A stretch of 64,000 nucleotides of DNA from Cytobacillus depressus. Lineage in GTDB: Bacteria > Bacillota > Bacilli > Bacillales > Cytobacillaceae. The stretch covers positions 248,001-312,000 of the forward strand of contig NZ_WBOS01000004.1 in assembly GCF_008923245.1 (NCBI RefSeq), in the 5' to 3' direction. The position numbers were made by a program, and so were the translations under genes. How positions within the stretch are numbered: position 1 is the stretch's first letter; every line of letters starts with the position of its first letter. Below the pieces are notes generated by a model that ran no database searches, was not told the origin of the DNA, and was given only the letters and a program-made list of their open reading frames with translations. This document shows positions 17,920 through 26,644 of the stretch, in pieces.

Positions 17920-19212
17920 ATGATAGTTGCTATTCCGTTGATATTGTTATTATTATTTATAGCTACTGGAATGCCCATCGCTTTCTCTATGGCTATATCC
18001 GGCGCAGTTGGCTTAATTCTTATAGGGGGATTGGATTTATTTTTAGGTATTGCCCAAACCACACCATATGAAAATGCTGCAGTCTTTTTATTTACAACCA
18101 TCCCTATGTTTATTTTAATGGCAGAACTAATGACAGCAAGTAATATGACAAAAGATCTTTTTTACGCTTCAAACAAATGGCTTGGTCATTTACCAGGAGG
18201 TTTAGGTATTGCAACAGTGCTTGCCGGTGCTGGGCTAGGGGCAATAAGTGGTTCAAGTACAGCAGCTGCAGCAACACTCGCTACTTCAGCCGTTCCTGAG
18301 ATGAAGAAATATGGTTATAAGACCCATTTTGCAATGGGGGTGGCTAGCATGTCAGGAACACTTGCCATTATGATTCCCCCTAGCATTGTTCTTATTCTAT
18401 ACGGAATCATAACGGAAACGGGTGTCGGTGGTCTGCTAATTGCTGGTATTATTCCAGGGATTCTTACCGCTTTAGGATATATGGTCACCATTTATTTTTG
18501 GGTAAAAAGAAAACCTGACGTTGCACCAAAACTAGTAGAAAAGCCTTCAATAAGTGAGCGCTTCCGATCCCTTAAGACTGTTTGGCCTGCTTTGATACTT
18601 ATGACTGTGGTGATAGGAGGTATTTATTCAGGCATCGTTACTTCTACTGAAGCAGGCGCTTTTGGAGCTTTTGCAACGATTGTTATTGCTTTATCCATGC
18701 GCAGATTAACATTTAAGAACACACAAAACGCTTTTCAAAGAACTCTAAAATCAACAGCAATGATCATGACAATAATCATCGGTGCAATGATATTTGGTTA
18801 TTTTTTGACCGTTTCTCAAGTTACACAAGATGTAATTCATATAATAGTTGATTCCGGCATGTCAAAATGGCTCGTGCTCACCTTTGTAGTCATTCTATAC
18901 CTAATATTAGGTGTGTTTATGGATCAGGTGGCCATTCTTATCTTAACACTCCCGTTCACCTTTCCTTTGATGATTTCCTTAGGATTTAATCCTATTTGGT
19001 TTGGTATTATTGTAACAAAAACAGCAGAAATTGGGTTAGTTACACCTCCTGTTGGTATGAATGTATTTGTTGCCTCGGGTGCAGCAGGGGTAAGTACGTC
19101 AGAAGGCTTTCGGGGAGTGACTAGATTTGTAATAGCGGACCTGATAATTCTTCTTATCTTAATTCTATTTCCTTTCTTATCTACATGGTTGCCAGGAATG
19201 ATGATGAATTAA
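17920..19212 (+). CDS. TRAP transporter large permease (DctM family)
   Basis: 430 residues and ~11-12 membrane segments. DctM hallmarks: FATGMPIAF-type N-terminus (LLFIATGMPIAFSMAISG), the GAISGSSTAAAATLATSAVPEM region, MIPPSIVLILYGIITE, EAGAFGAFATI, and the C-terminal ITKTAEIGLVTPPVGMNVFV-type segment (VTKTAEIGLVTPPVGMN). It is the sodium- or proton-coupled translocating subunit. AGGGGGG precedes the ATG. The DctP-DctQ-DctM set is complete. TRAP systems are common in marine proteobacteria and less so in Bacillaceae. Confidence 0.92.
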   Translation: MIVAIPLILLLLFIATGMPIAFSMAISGAVGLILIGGLDLFLGIAQTTPYENAAVFLFTTIPMFILMAELMTASNMTKDLFYASNKWLGHLPGGLGIATVLAGAGLGAISGSSTAAAATLATSAVPEMKKYGYKTHFAMGVASMSGTLAIMIPPSIVLILYGIITETGVGGLLIAGIIPGILTALGYMVTIYFWVKRKPDVAPKLVEKPSISERFRSLKTVWPALILMTVVIGGIYSGIVTSTEAGAFGAFATIVIALSMRRLTFKNTQNAFQRTLKSTAMIMTIIIGAMIFGYFLTVSQVTQDVIHIIVDSGMSKWLVLTFVVILYLILGVFMDQVAILILTLPFTFPLMISLGFNPIWFGIIVTKTAEIGLVTPPVGMNVFVASGAAGVSTSEGFRGVTRFVIADLIILLILILFPFLSTWLPGMMMN

Positions 19213-19327
19213 ATTTTAGAAAGTTAAAGCTATAGATTACTATTTGATCAAATGTTTGTAGATTAAATGTCCTATCCAGATCAAGTAAACGTATTAAAAT
19301 ATAAAAGTTGACAGGTCTTAGAGTGAT

Positions 19328-19374
19328 AGTGTCAAAAATTCTATGAAAATTAAAAGTCTAGAATTTTTGACACT
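19328..19374. promoter_or_regulatory. Perfect 16-bp inverted repeat before CoA-transferase III
   Basis: Arms 19328-19343 and 19359-19374 are perfectly complementary around a 15-nt AT-rich loop and end 23 nt before the CoA-transferase ATG. The inner arm ends read TTCTA and TAGAA, as in the three upstream palindromes at 9668-9760, but with a 15-nt rather than 5-nt spacing. No T run follows, so it is more likely an operator or leader structure than a plain terminator. Confidence 0.6.
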
Positions 19375-19397
19375 AATTAGGTGAGGAGGAGCAAGAA

Positions 19398-20621
19398 ATG
19401 AAAGGTCCTTTATCAGGTCTTCGTGTTTTAGATTTGACATCAATTATTATGGGCCCCTATTGTACACAAATATTAGGTGATATGGGGGCGGATGTTATTA
19501 AAGTAGAAAGCATAGATGGAGATGTTACTCGTTTTATCGGTCCTGCAAGACATACTGGGATGAGCAGCACTTTTTTACATCTTGGCCGGAACAAACGGAG
19601 CATCGTATTGAATTTAAAGAAAGAAGAAGGGAAGAAAGCATTATTTAAACTTGTTGAAACTGCCGATATATTTGTTCATACTATGCGTCCCAAAGCCATC
19701 CAAAAACTAGGGATTTCTTATGAGGAAATAGTAACGGTTAATAATAATTTAATTTATTGTGGTGCATACGGATTTAGTAAAAATGGCCCTTATGGGGATA
19801 AGCCAGCGTATGACGATATGATTCAAGGGGCATCTGGATTGGCCGCAGCACAGACTGAATTATCTGGTTCTCCTCAATATATGGGTACAGTTATGGCTGA
19901 TAAAACAACGGGTCTAATGATGTTAAACGCTATTTTGGCAGCACTTTATCATAGGGAAAAAAGTGGGGAAGGACAAAATATCGAAGTTCCGATGTTCGAA
20001 ACGATGTCTGCTTATACTCTAATTGAACATATGTATGGACTCACATTCGATCCACCTTTGGACTCATCGTTTTATCCACGCGTCATTTCAAAATATAGGA
20101 AACCGTATCAAACGGCTGATGGATATATTAGTGTCACTATTCATAGTGATAAACAGTGGTCTAATTTTTTTACGCTATCTGGTAACACTGAATTAATACA
20201 TGACGAACGTTTTCAGGATATTGAGGCAAGAACGAAGCATACTGATGAACTATATATGATGATTGAAGAGATCATGATTTCAAAAAAGACAAGAGAGTGG
20301 TTAAATATACTTGAAAAAGCAGATATTCCAGTAATGCCTATTTTAAAGCCGGAAGACTTGTTAGTTGATCCCCACCTACAACAGATTAATTTCTTTGAAA
20401 AGGTAAATCACCCTTCAGAGGGAGATATTTGGAACATTAACTTTCCTGTACAATTCTCTAAAACCCCCATTTTAATAGAACATTTTGCACCTCGTCTAGG
20501 TGAACATAGCAAAGAAATACTTTGCGAAATTGGGTATTCTGAGCAAGAGACCATCCACTTGTTTGAACAAGGAGTTTCGTTTGAAAAATTATATTTTAAA
20601 GAAAATAGGATTAAACATTAA
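19398..20621 (+). CDS. CaiB/BaiF (class III) CoA-transferase, copy III
   Basis: 407 residues. N-terminus VLDLTSIIMGPYCTQILGDM, CoA-binding region KVESIDGDVTRF, and catalytic D139 in AYDDMIQGASG. GTGAGGAGGAGC precedes the ATG. It is separated from the TRAP permease by ~185 nt containing a large inverted repeat, so it may have its own control. Three diverged CoA-transferases in one island imply more than one CoA exchange step (for example import acid, intermediate and product recycling), or several alternative substrates. The length and motifs are complete. Confidence 0.87.
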   Translation: MKGPLSGLRVLDLTSIIMGPYCTQILGDMGADVIKVESIDGDVTRFIGPARHTGMSSTFLHLGRNKRSIVLNLKKEEGKKALFKLVETADIFVHTMRPKAIQKLGISYEEIVTVNNNLIYCGAYGFSKNGPYGDKPAYDDMIQGASGLAAAQTELSGSPQYMGTVMADKTTGLMMLNAILAALYHREKSGEGQNIEVPMFETMSAYTLIEHMYGLTFDPPLDSSFYPRVISKYRKPYQTADGYISVTIHSDKQWSNFFTLSGNTELIHDERFQDIEARTKHTDELYMMIEEIMISKKTREWLNILEKADIPVMPILKPEDLLVDPHLQQINFFEKVNHPSEGDIWNINFPVQFSKTPILIEHFAPRLGEHSKEILCEIGYSEQETIHLFEQGVSFEKLYFKENRIKH

Positions 20622-20721
20622 AGGAATTAATATATATTTGACGAATAGAATTGGTATATATAGTGTAGGGGTTTGTTCTATTCCCAATAAGCAAAATCCT
20701 TTGTAGATGCGAGGTGATCAC

Positions 20722-22170
20722 TTGAATAATATAGACTTGGTATCATCATTAATTAAGGAAGATTCTATTAGCTCTATTTTTCATCCCGACTCTTCAAGGC
20801 TTTCAAAAGATTTAATATTATTTTACAAAAAAAGTAAAGAAACTAAGCTACTAGAAGCTTTATTGGAATGTATTCCTGAAGGTGTTGAAATTTCCGACGA
20901 AAGTGGAAAGATTTTGTATGTTAATGAAAGTTTTGAGAAAATTACTGGTATAAAAAAAGATTCACGTATTAGTAAAAATATTTATGAAGTTAACCCTAAA
21001 AGTATTCTTGCACGGACATTAAGGGAAAGAAAAATAATTAATGATAGATTAACCACTGCTCCTGATATTAATAGAGAAGTGGTTGCTAATGGATCGCCTA
21101 TTTTTTTTGATAATAAAATGATAGGAGCTATTATATTAATCAAAGATATCTCTCAAATTATTCATCTTGCAAAAAAGTTAAATCAAACAACACATTATCT
21201 TAATGAAATGTATAACAGGAATTCCGAACATTACAAATTCACAGATATTATAGGGGGTAGTTCCTCGATCCAAAACGTGATTCAGCTTGCTAAAAAGGTT
21301 GCACCTATGGATTCAACTGTGTTAATTGAAGGCGAAAATGGAACAGGAAAAGAATTATTTGCTCATTCGATTCATGAATCAAGTTTACGGATTGATAAAC
21401 CATTCTTTCGAGTGAATTGTGCTGCTATTCCAGAACACTTACTTGAGAGCGAATTTTTTGGACACGAGAAGGGTTCCTTTACTGGGGCGAGTAATAAAAA
21501 AGTCGGCATTTTTGAGTTAGCTAATGGAGGGACTCTTTTTTTGGACGAAATAGGGGATATGCCTATACTCCTACAGTCAAAACTATTACGTGTACTACAG
21601 GAAGGAGAAATACGACGAGTTGGGGGTTCTAAGACAATTAAAGTAGATGTCCGAATTATTACCGCGACTAATCGCAATTTAAAAGAAATGGTAAGTAAGG
21701 GGAGATTTCGCGAAGATCTTTACTACCGTATAAATGTGATAACCATAAGAATCCCTTCTTTAAAGGAACGGGTTGAAGATATATTGGAATTAACGGACTT
21801 TTTTATTAGAAAGTATAATAAGAAATTTCGAAAAATGATATTGGGCATAGAACCTAAAGCTTTTGAAAAGCTATCGGAACATTCGTGGCCCGGAAATGTT
21901 AGAGAATTAGAAAATGTCATAGAATATGCGGTTTTAACATCAGACACTGAAATATTAGGACTGGAACATTTTGCGGCGAAAATTCCTGCAAAAAATATCG
22001 CTAATAATAGAACTGGAATTATTCCTCTTGTTGAGATGGAGAGACTTCATATTCATAAGGCATTAAAATTATATGGTAATACCTTAAAAGGAAAAAAACA
22101 AGCTGCCCAAGCACTAGGCATATCCCTCGCAACTCTTTATAACAAATTAAAAAACAATGGGATAGGTTAA
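20722..22170 (+). CDS. Sigma-54-dependent transcriptional activator, PAS-AAA+-Fis (regulator I)
   Basis: 482 residues from TTG 20722, preceded by GAGGTGATC, a near-perfect anti-Shine-Dalgarno match; the in-frame ATG five codons earlier lies before that site. Domains: an N-terminal PAS sensor (~50-155, LLECIPEGVEISDESG, ITGIKKDSR), an AAA+ domain (~180-420) with Walker A GENGTGKE, the sigma-54 contact loop GSFTGA (GAFTGA variant), Walker B TLFLDEIGDM and the arginine-rich WPGNVRELEN region, and a C-terminal Fis-type helix-turn-helix (KKQAAQALGISLATLYNKL). There is no receiver domain, so it responds to a small ligand through PAS rather than to a kinase. It probably acts on the -24/-12 promoter at 9813 through the TTCTA-N5-TAGAA dyads. 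Confidence 0.92.
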   Translation: MNNIDLVSSLIKEDSISSIFHPDSSRLSKDLILFYKKSKETKLLEALLECIPEGVEISDESGKILYVNESFEKITGIKKDSRISKNIYEVNPKSILARTLRERKIINDRLTTAPDINREVVANGSPIFFDNKMIGAIILIKDISQIIHLAKKLNQTTHYLNEMYNRNSEHYKFTDIIGGSSSIQNVIQLAKKVAPMDSTVLIEGENGTGKELFAHSIHESSLRIDKPFFRVNCAAIPEHLLESEFFGHEKGSFTGASNKKVGIFELANGGTLFLDEIGDMPILLQSKLLRVLQEGEIRRVGGSKTIKVDVRIITATNRNLKEMVSKGRFREDLYYRINVITIRIPSLKERVEDILELTDFFIRKYNKKFRKMILGIEPKAFEKLSEHSWPGNVRELENVIEYAVLTSDTEILGLEHFAAKIPAKNIANNRTGIIPLVEMERLHIHKALKLYGNTLKGKKQAAQALGISLATLYNKLKNNGIG

Positions 22171-22399
22171 TAAATCGATCAAATCAGGCAGGGTTTGCAA
22201 AGAAAGTACAAGGAAGTGTTAATACAAAATTGATTTTTAGAGCATACAACAAGCACTTGGAAGTTTTATTTAATTTTCCTAATGTATGTTTTTAAAAATT
22301 TTGACTCATAAGCGTCAAAATGATCTTGGACAATAATAGTAAACTGTATTTTACTGCGTAAGCCCGTATTCAAACAACGCATATAAATAAAAACAATAG

Positions 22400-22455
22400 G
22401 TGGGGGCTGAGGATCAACTAAGAACGTCATGTCCTGTGCTTTGAAGAACCCCCAC
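22400..22455. other. Hairpin-capable intergenic sequence
   Basis: GTGGGGG at 22400-22406 is complementary to CCCCCAC at 22449-22455, enclosing 42 nt. It sits in the ~400-nt convergent gap between regulator I and the minus-strand gene that ends at 22577. No T run follows. It could be a remnant end of a mobile element or a small structured RNA; nothing else is recognised in this gap. Confidence 0.35.
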
Positions 22456-22576
22456 TGAATGAAGTTTCACTTTATTTCTTAGAAACTATAAATTTGCATG
22501 TTGCTTATAATTTTGTGAAAGATTTTCATTAAACCGATTTCGTTTTCCATTCATACAATTAATCAGTAAGGTATTG

Positions 22577-23773
22577 CTAATCAATTAGCGCATGATACTT
22601 TTCTATAATTCCTTCTGTCAATATCCCTTCTTTATAAAAATGCCTTGTATAAACACTTAACATCATTTCATTTTCTTCCGTAATCTCTATTTCCCATAAA
22701 ATACGATTGATGATGTCTGCGAGTTCAGCCGGCTGGGTATACATTGTATTCCAAGCGCGTACTTGTAATTCTAAATTATCACTTATCGCCGCTGCTTCGA
22801 TTTCATCAATTGGCACAGGCTCGTAAAAATGAGCATACGGATCTTCATATATGTCCGTGTAAATGAACTTTATAGGATGATACTTATCTAACTCATACGT
22901 AAATTGTTCATTCCCTACTGTAACAATGAATTCATTTTGTGCAAATTCAATTTTTCCGTTTTCTAGTATTATATTTTCCGAAAATGATTTAATGGCACAC
23001 GTCACATTCGGTGAAATAAACCAATATCGATAACTTGGATTTAATTGCGCAACATATTCCGCAAGTGATGTCTCTTCAATTTTTCCTTCATCTCTCAATC
23101 TCGCAAATGCAAGCGGACGATAATAATACTCGGCATCCATCTCCTTCATTGCAATCGTCCATTCGGCATCAGGACAATCGAATAACACGCGGAACACAAA
23201 TCCATTCACCGTTTTCTGGAGTTCATAGTAAATGAACCATTGCCCAACTTGTATGGGGACATCTGTTTCTTCAGTAATGACATTTTGAATTAGGAGATGA
23301 ATATAGGATTTCGTTGAAAATCCGCCTTCTGTATTAATGTAAAGATGAATCGAATCCCCTTCCCGTTCAATTCGCTCAATGGTTGAGTCATGTAAACTTT
23401 CAGCAAAAACACTCTGAACCGCTGGTGATAAAAATGTAACAGCTTGTTTCGTATGGTTAAATGCAGCATCTAAAACCTGTTCAAATTCCTTAGCTGCTTC
23501 TCGAATCCATTGTAAATAATCTTCGCGCACTGTTTTTGGTAATGACGGCTGATTTAATGTTCCATTTTCCACATAAGGAATGAAGCGACTGGGTAAGATC
23601 TTTAACAATTCTTCTTTTACCTCTTCAAGTGATTCTTTTAAAAGAGTAATGAGATCTTCCCCATTCTCATTGGCTTCTCTTAATATAGTTTCCCAGTCGT
23701 TGTCGGATTCATGAATGGGAAGAAGATGGCATTTTAAAAATTTTTCTTTTGCTTCTTTTGATATATTCCACAT
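22577..23773 (-). CDS. Uncharacterised soluble protein (possibly DUF4085-like)
   Basis: 398 residues from ATG 23773, which follows CGAGGTG. The frame is open 48 codons further upstream, but that would run into the divergent promoter and lacks a ribosome binding site. It starts MWNISKEAKEKF and is acidic and mixed alpha/beta. It has no signal peptide and no convincing membrane segment. The pattern of the first ~110 residues (LLPIHESDNDWE..., GTLNQPSLPKTV) resembles DUF4085, a Bacillus family without assigned function; this similarity is from memory and weak. It is transcribed divergently from the DUF1835 gene with under 100 nt between starts. Confidence 0.7.
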   Translation of the reverse strand: MWNISKEAKEKFLKCHLLPIHESDNDWETILREANENGEDLITLLKESLEEVKEELLKILPSRFIPYVENGTLNQPSLPKTVREDYLQWIREAAKEFEQVLDAAFNHTKQAVTFLSPAVQSVFAESLHDSTIERIEREGDSIHLYINTEGGFSTKSYIHLLIQNVITEETDVPIQVGQWFIYYELQKTVNGFVFRVLFDCPDAEWTIAMKEMDAEYYYRPLAFARLRDEGKIEETSLAEYVAQLNPSYRYWFISPNVTCAIKSFSENIILENGKIEFAQNEFIVTVGNEQFTYELDKYHPIKFIYTDIYEDPYAHFYEPVPIDEIEAAAISDNLELQVRAWNTMYTQPAELADIINRILWEIEITEENEMMLSVYTRHFYKEGILTEGIIEKYHALID

Positions 23774-23869
23774 AACAGCACCTCGAAGTAGTTGGTAAAA
23801 ATAGTATAATATAGGGAATGGAAATGTTATAGCAATAAAAATTCTATTTAATATAGAAGGGGGAAGCTC

Positions 23870-24946
23870 ATGAGCAGTGTAACGAAAATAGAAGAACTCA
23901 AAAAGGTGTTCGAACATTTGCCGGCAGCGGAAGCAAAATCCATCCTATTTCACGTTTTATTGCGATTGAACCTTATAGAAGAAACGGAGTATTCAGAGTC
24001 CGAGTTTGTCAATGACATAAAAAATATATATGCAACAAGTGTGGAGTTATCAAAAGAACGGTCAGATATGAACGAATTGCGGAATTTTCAAATGATACAT
24101 ATTCTTTTTGGGGATTACCCAGCAGGAAGTTTAAGAGTGGCTTTAAAGGAATTAGGCAAGTACAAATTAGAACAGATTATATCTTTTAGAGATATGTTTT
24201 CGATTGGTCCGGTCCGGAAGCTGCATGAAAAGTCAGGGCAAGAAGCTAGATTAAAATGGACGAAAATAGCTTTGAATGACGAAAATGATGATTTTCCAGA
24301 TTTTCAACAAAAATTCTATAAGGCAATTAATCAAATATATTCAATTCCAAAGGATGTCCCAATTACTTTATGGGTGGCCGATAATGCCCATGAACAGACT
24401 GGGCTTCGTTATGTTCTGCACTTATTAAAAAACAAAACAAATGACATTAAAGTGGTGAACACAACAAAGATGTATGCGGAGCACTGTAAACGACCAAATA
24501 TCGAATACACTGTCCTACAGTCAGGAGAATTATCTCCTGAAAAACTCCAGGTCATCTATGAGCAAAGTAAATTAACTTCGACCTTGTCAACACTTAAAAG
24601 GAAGCAACTAGAAGAAGAATGGTTGGCTCTTGCTGAAAGTCAGGAAACATTACGTATTTGGAGCAAAGGAAGGATAAAGAGTGTCAAAGAGGATCATTAT
24701 GACCAATATATGATCAAAATGGCGAAAAAACTTCAGGCTGAGCGCGAACATGAACATGAACCAGGAGATTTTATGAAATCTGCAAGATTAATTGGTGAAG
24801 TGTTAGGGCATTTAGACCAATATGTTGGGGATGAATTCCTCGAGTATCGGTTAAGAAAGTTGATAGAAAAAGGCGATTTTGAGATGGAAGGCAGTTTAAA
24901 GGCGATGAGGTTTTATAGTGTTAGATTAAAACGGGGATTCCTATAA
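23870..24946 (+). CDS. DUF1835 domain protein
   Basis: 358 residues. After a helical N-terminal ~75 residues, MIHILFGDYPAGSLRVALKEL starts a DUF1835 domain, followed by the FRDMFSIGPV motif and the ITLWVADNAHEQTGLRYVL segment. The C-terminal part corresponds to the DUF3658 extension usually fused to it. These are cytosolic Firmicutes proteins of unknown activity. GAAGGGGGAAGC precedes the ATG. The gene is divergent from 22577-23773, so the two may share control. A ~250-nt gap follows in which no gene or terminator is recognised. Confidence 0.82.
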   Translation: MSSVTKIEELKKVFEHLPAAEAKSILFHVLLRLNLIEETEYSESEFVNDIKNIYATSVELSKERSDMNELRNFQMIHILFGDYPAGSLRVALKELGKYKLEQIISFRDMFSIGPVRKLHEKSGQEARLKWTKIALNDENDDFPDFQQKFYKAINQIYSIPKDVPITLWVADNAHEQTGLRYVLHLLKNKTNDIKVVNTTKMYAEHCKRPNIEYTVLQSGELSPEKLQVIYEQSKLTSTLSTLKRKQLEEEWLALAESQETLRIWSKGRIKSVKEDHYDQYMIKMAKKLQAEREHEHEPGDFMKSARLIGEVLGHLDQYVGDEFLEYRLRKLIEKGDFEMEGSLKAMRFYSVRLKRGFL

Positions 24947-25196
24947 TGAGGAGGTAAGATGTTTCTGGCAATTTACTCATGTATGTTTCGGCAGTATAAA
25001 TATTAATCTTTATCAATAATTTCTCAAGAGAAAATGTATGACAATTAATATTTATAAAGATTTTTTTCACACTGTGCTTATTGAACAAACGGGCCAGACC
25101 TAGATATTTATGTTAAGTAATATGTAATATGCTTATGTCTTACGAACATCTTGTGCTGAATATATTTATTAATAAATTCATTCGAGGTGATTTGTT

Positions 25197-25832
25197 ATGG
25201 AGCGGAAACCAGATAAGCTATTACACTTAATACTAATATATGTGATGCTCAGTGGGTTTACATACTGGTTGCCCACAATAAGAGGCTTATTCGATGGACC
25301 ATCTTATTCGTGGTCAGGTTGGTTGGGGATAGGTGGAACAGGAGTAGGTGGGCAGTATTGGCTTTTATTAATATTTACTGCCCTAATGACCACGGTAGTT
25401 ATTTTGGGATGGAGAGACAATCACAAGCTATTTCGTTGGTTATTATTAACATGGTCTATGATTTTAGTGATTGAATCAGGATCATGGTTCTTCTCTTTAG
25501 AAACTGTCCATATTAAAGGAGATACTTTAGGATTAGATTTGTCCCCAGGAAAAGTAATTTTTCCTTTAGATATCCTTTTTTTGTCTCTATCTTGTGTATG
25601 GATTTTTCGTGATATGAGGTCGAAGCATTCTCCTCATTCGCCTTCATGGAAAAGGTTAAATCGCAATCTATTGATTCTCTTTTTCTGCCTTTTGCCATTA
25701 CAATTCATTTTCCTAAGATTTTTTGATAATTACAAAATACTTGATCAAATTGGGGTATTCCTTACTATATTCCAATGGATATTGCTAAACCTAACGTTCT
25801 ATCCATGGAAAACTCAATCACCTAGAAGCTGA
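25197..25832 (+). CDS. Uncharacterised integral membrane protein
   Basis: 211 residues with about five or six hydrophobic segments (roughly 10-28, 55-75, 85-105, 120-140, 160-180 and 190-205). It has short basic loops such as FRDMRSKHSPHSPSW. No enzymatic or transporter motif is visible. The start is ATG at 25197 with GAGGTG 8 nt upstream. It is followed after ~80 nt by another small membrane protein. No family is recognised. Confidence 0.7.
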   Translation: MERKPDKLLHLILIYVMLSGFTYWLPTIRGLFDGPSYSWSGWLGIGGTGVGGQYWLLLIFTALMTTVVILGWRDNHKLFRWLLLTWSMILVIESGSWFFSLETVHIKGDTLGLDLSPGKVIFPLDILFLSLSCVWIFRDMRSKHSPHSPSWKRLNRNLLILFFCLLPLQFIFLRFFDNYKILDQIGVFLTIFQWILLNLTFYPWKTQSPRS

Positions 25833-25913
25833 CACTTTCATAGGTGAAATTATAAAACACTATAATGATTCTTCTAGAATAGGGCGCAATTCTGAAGCAA
25901 GGAAGGTGTGTGT

Positions 25914-26132
25914 GTGAAAACCTTTATAGGTGGTTGTGTTGTTGGGATGGTGATCCTAATGTTAGTAAGTAGTAAGATTGCAACAAATTATTACGTTGTT
26001 CGGACAAACATTGAACCATTTTCAAAAAGTGCTTCTTTATTAACTTTAATGTTTATACTCTTTTTCTTTCTTGGGGTTATCTTTACTGGTGTCGTAGTAT
26101 TAATGTGGGAACGATTTTTTAAGGTAAGATAG
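25914..26132 (+). CDS. Small two-helix membrane protein
   Basis: 72 residues from GTG 25914, 7 nt after AAGGAAGG; an alternative GTG two codons earlier is closer to the site. A glycine-rich first hydrophobic segment (~4-25) and a second (~45-65) flank a short polar loop. It ends MWERFFKVR. Unrecognised; it might be a small lipid- or stress-related membrane protein. Another GGGCGC repeat start lies just upstream at 25881. Confidence 0.6.
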   Translation: MKTFIGGCVVGMVILMLVSSKIATNYYVVRTNIEPFSKSASLLTLMFILFFFLGVIFTGVVVLMWERFFKVR

Positions 26133-26292
26133 TGAAGATTAATGGCTGACCAACCTTTTGGTGCTTAATTGAGGAATTTGGGTCTTTCAGCCACATTGCA
26201 AAAGTGTAAAGAAGAAAAGGGAGAATAACATTGCAAACGCTTAATAAAACGAATGATTTCTATGGAACAATATGGAAATATTCGTGATTTGG

Positions 26293-26321
26293 TTGAAAGA
26301 ACCCTAAATTATTGCTATTAT
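26293..26321 (+). promoter_or_regulatory. Probable sigma-A promoter of the riboswitch transcript
   Basis: TTGAAA (26293-26298), a 17-bp spacer and TATTAT (26316-26321) lie directly upstream of the purine aptamer. Confidence 0.6.
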
Positions 26322-26340
26322 AAATACGAATTAAATGTCG

Positions 26341-26422
26341 AATTACGTCGTATAATATTGGGGATATGGCCCAAGAGTTTCTACCAAGCCACCGTAAAGG
26401 GCTTGACTACGAGGTAAGTGTT
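26341..26422 (+). ncRNA. Purine riboswitch, guanine class (aptamer)
   Basis: The conserved core of the purine aptamer is present: CGTATAAT, then GGGGATATGGCCC (P2 region), GTTTCTACC, the P3 arm around CCAAGCCACCGTAAAGGGCTTG and GACTACGA closing P1. The specificity position in GACTACG is C, which pairs with guanine; adenine aptamers have U there. It lies ahead of a terminator (26461-26490) and a transporter gene, so guanine or hypoxanthine should switch transcription off. Confidence 0.92.
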
Positions 26423-26460
26423 AAGTGGAAGAAAGCTCAACTCTTACACATGCCCTAGTC

Positions 26461-26490
26461 AACGCTCCGGTAGTAATCGGAGCGTTTTTT
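26461..26490 (+). terminator. Riboswitch expression-platform terminator
   Basis: AACGCTCCG pairs with CGGAGCGTT around an 8-nt loop, followed by six T. It lies 40 nt after the aptamer. Confidence 0.88.
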
Positions 26491-26644
26491 ATATTTTAAT
26501 AATTTATTTATTTCAAGGTGTTTATATAAGCAATCATACGAAGCGGCACGTCAAGCAAATTTCGATGGCTCTTAGTGTGGAACAAAATATGACGTTTTTC
26601 GAAAGTTCAACGAGGAAAAAGTCTAAGTTCAGCAGGAGGAAACA

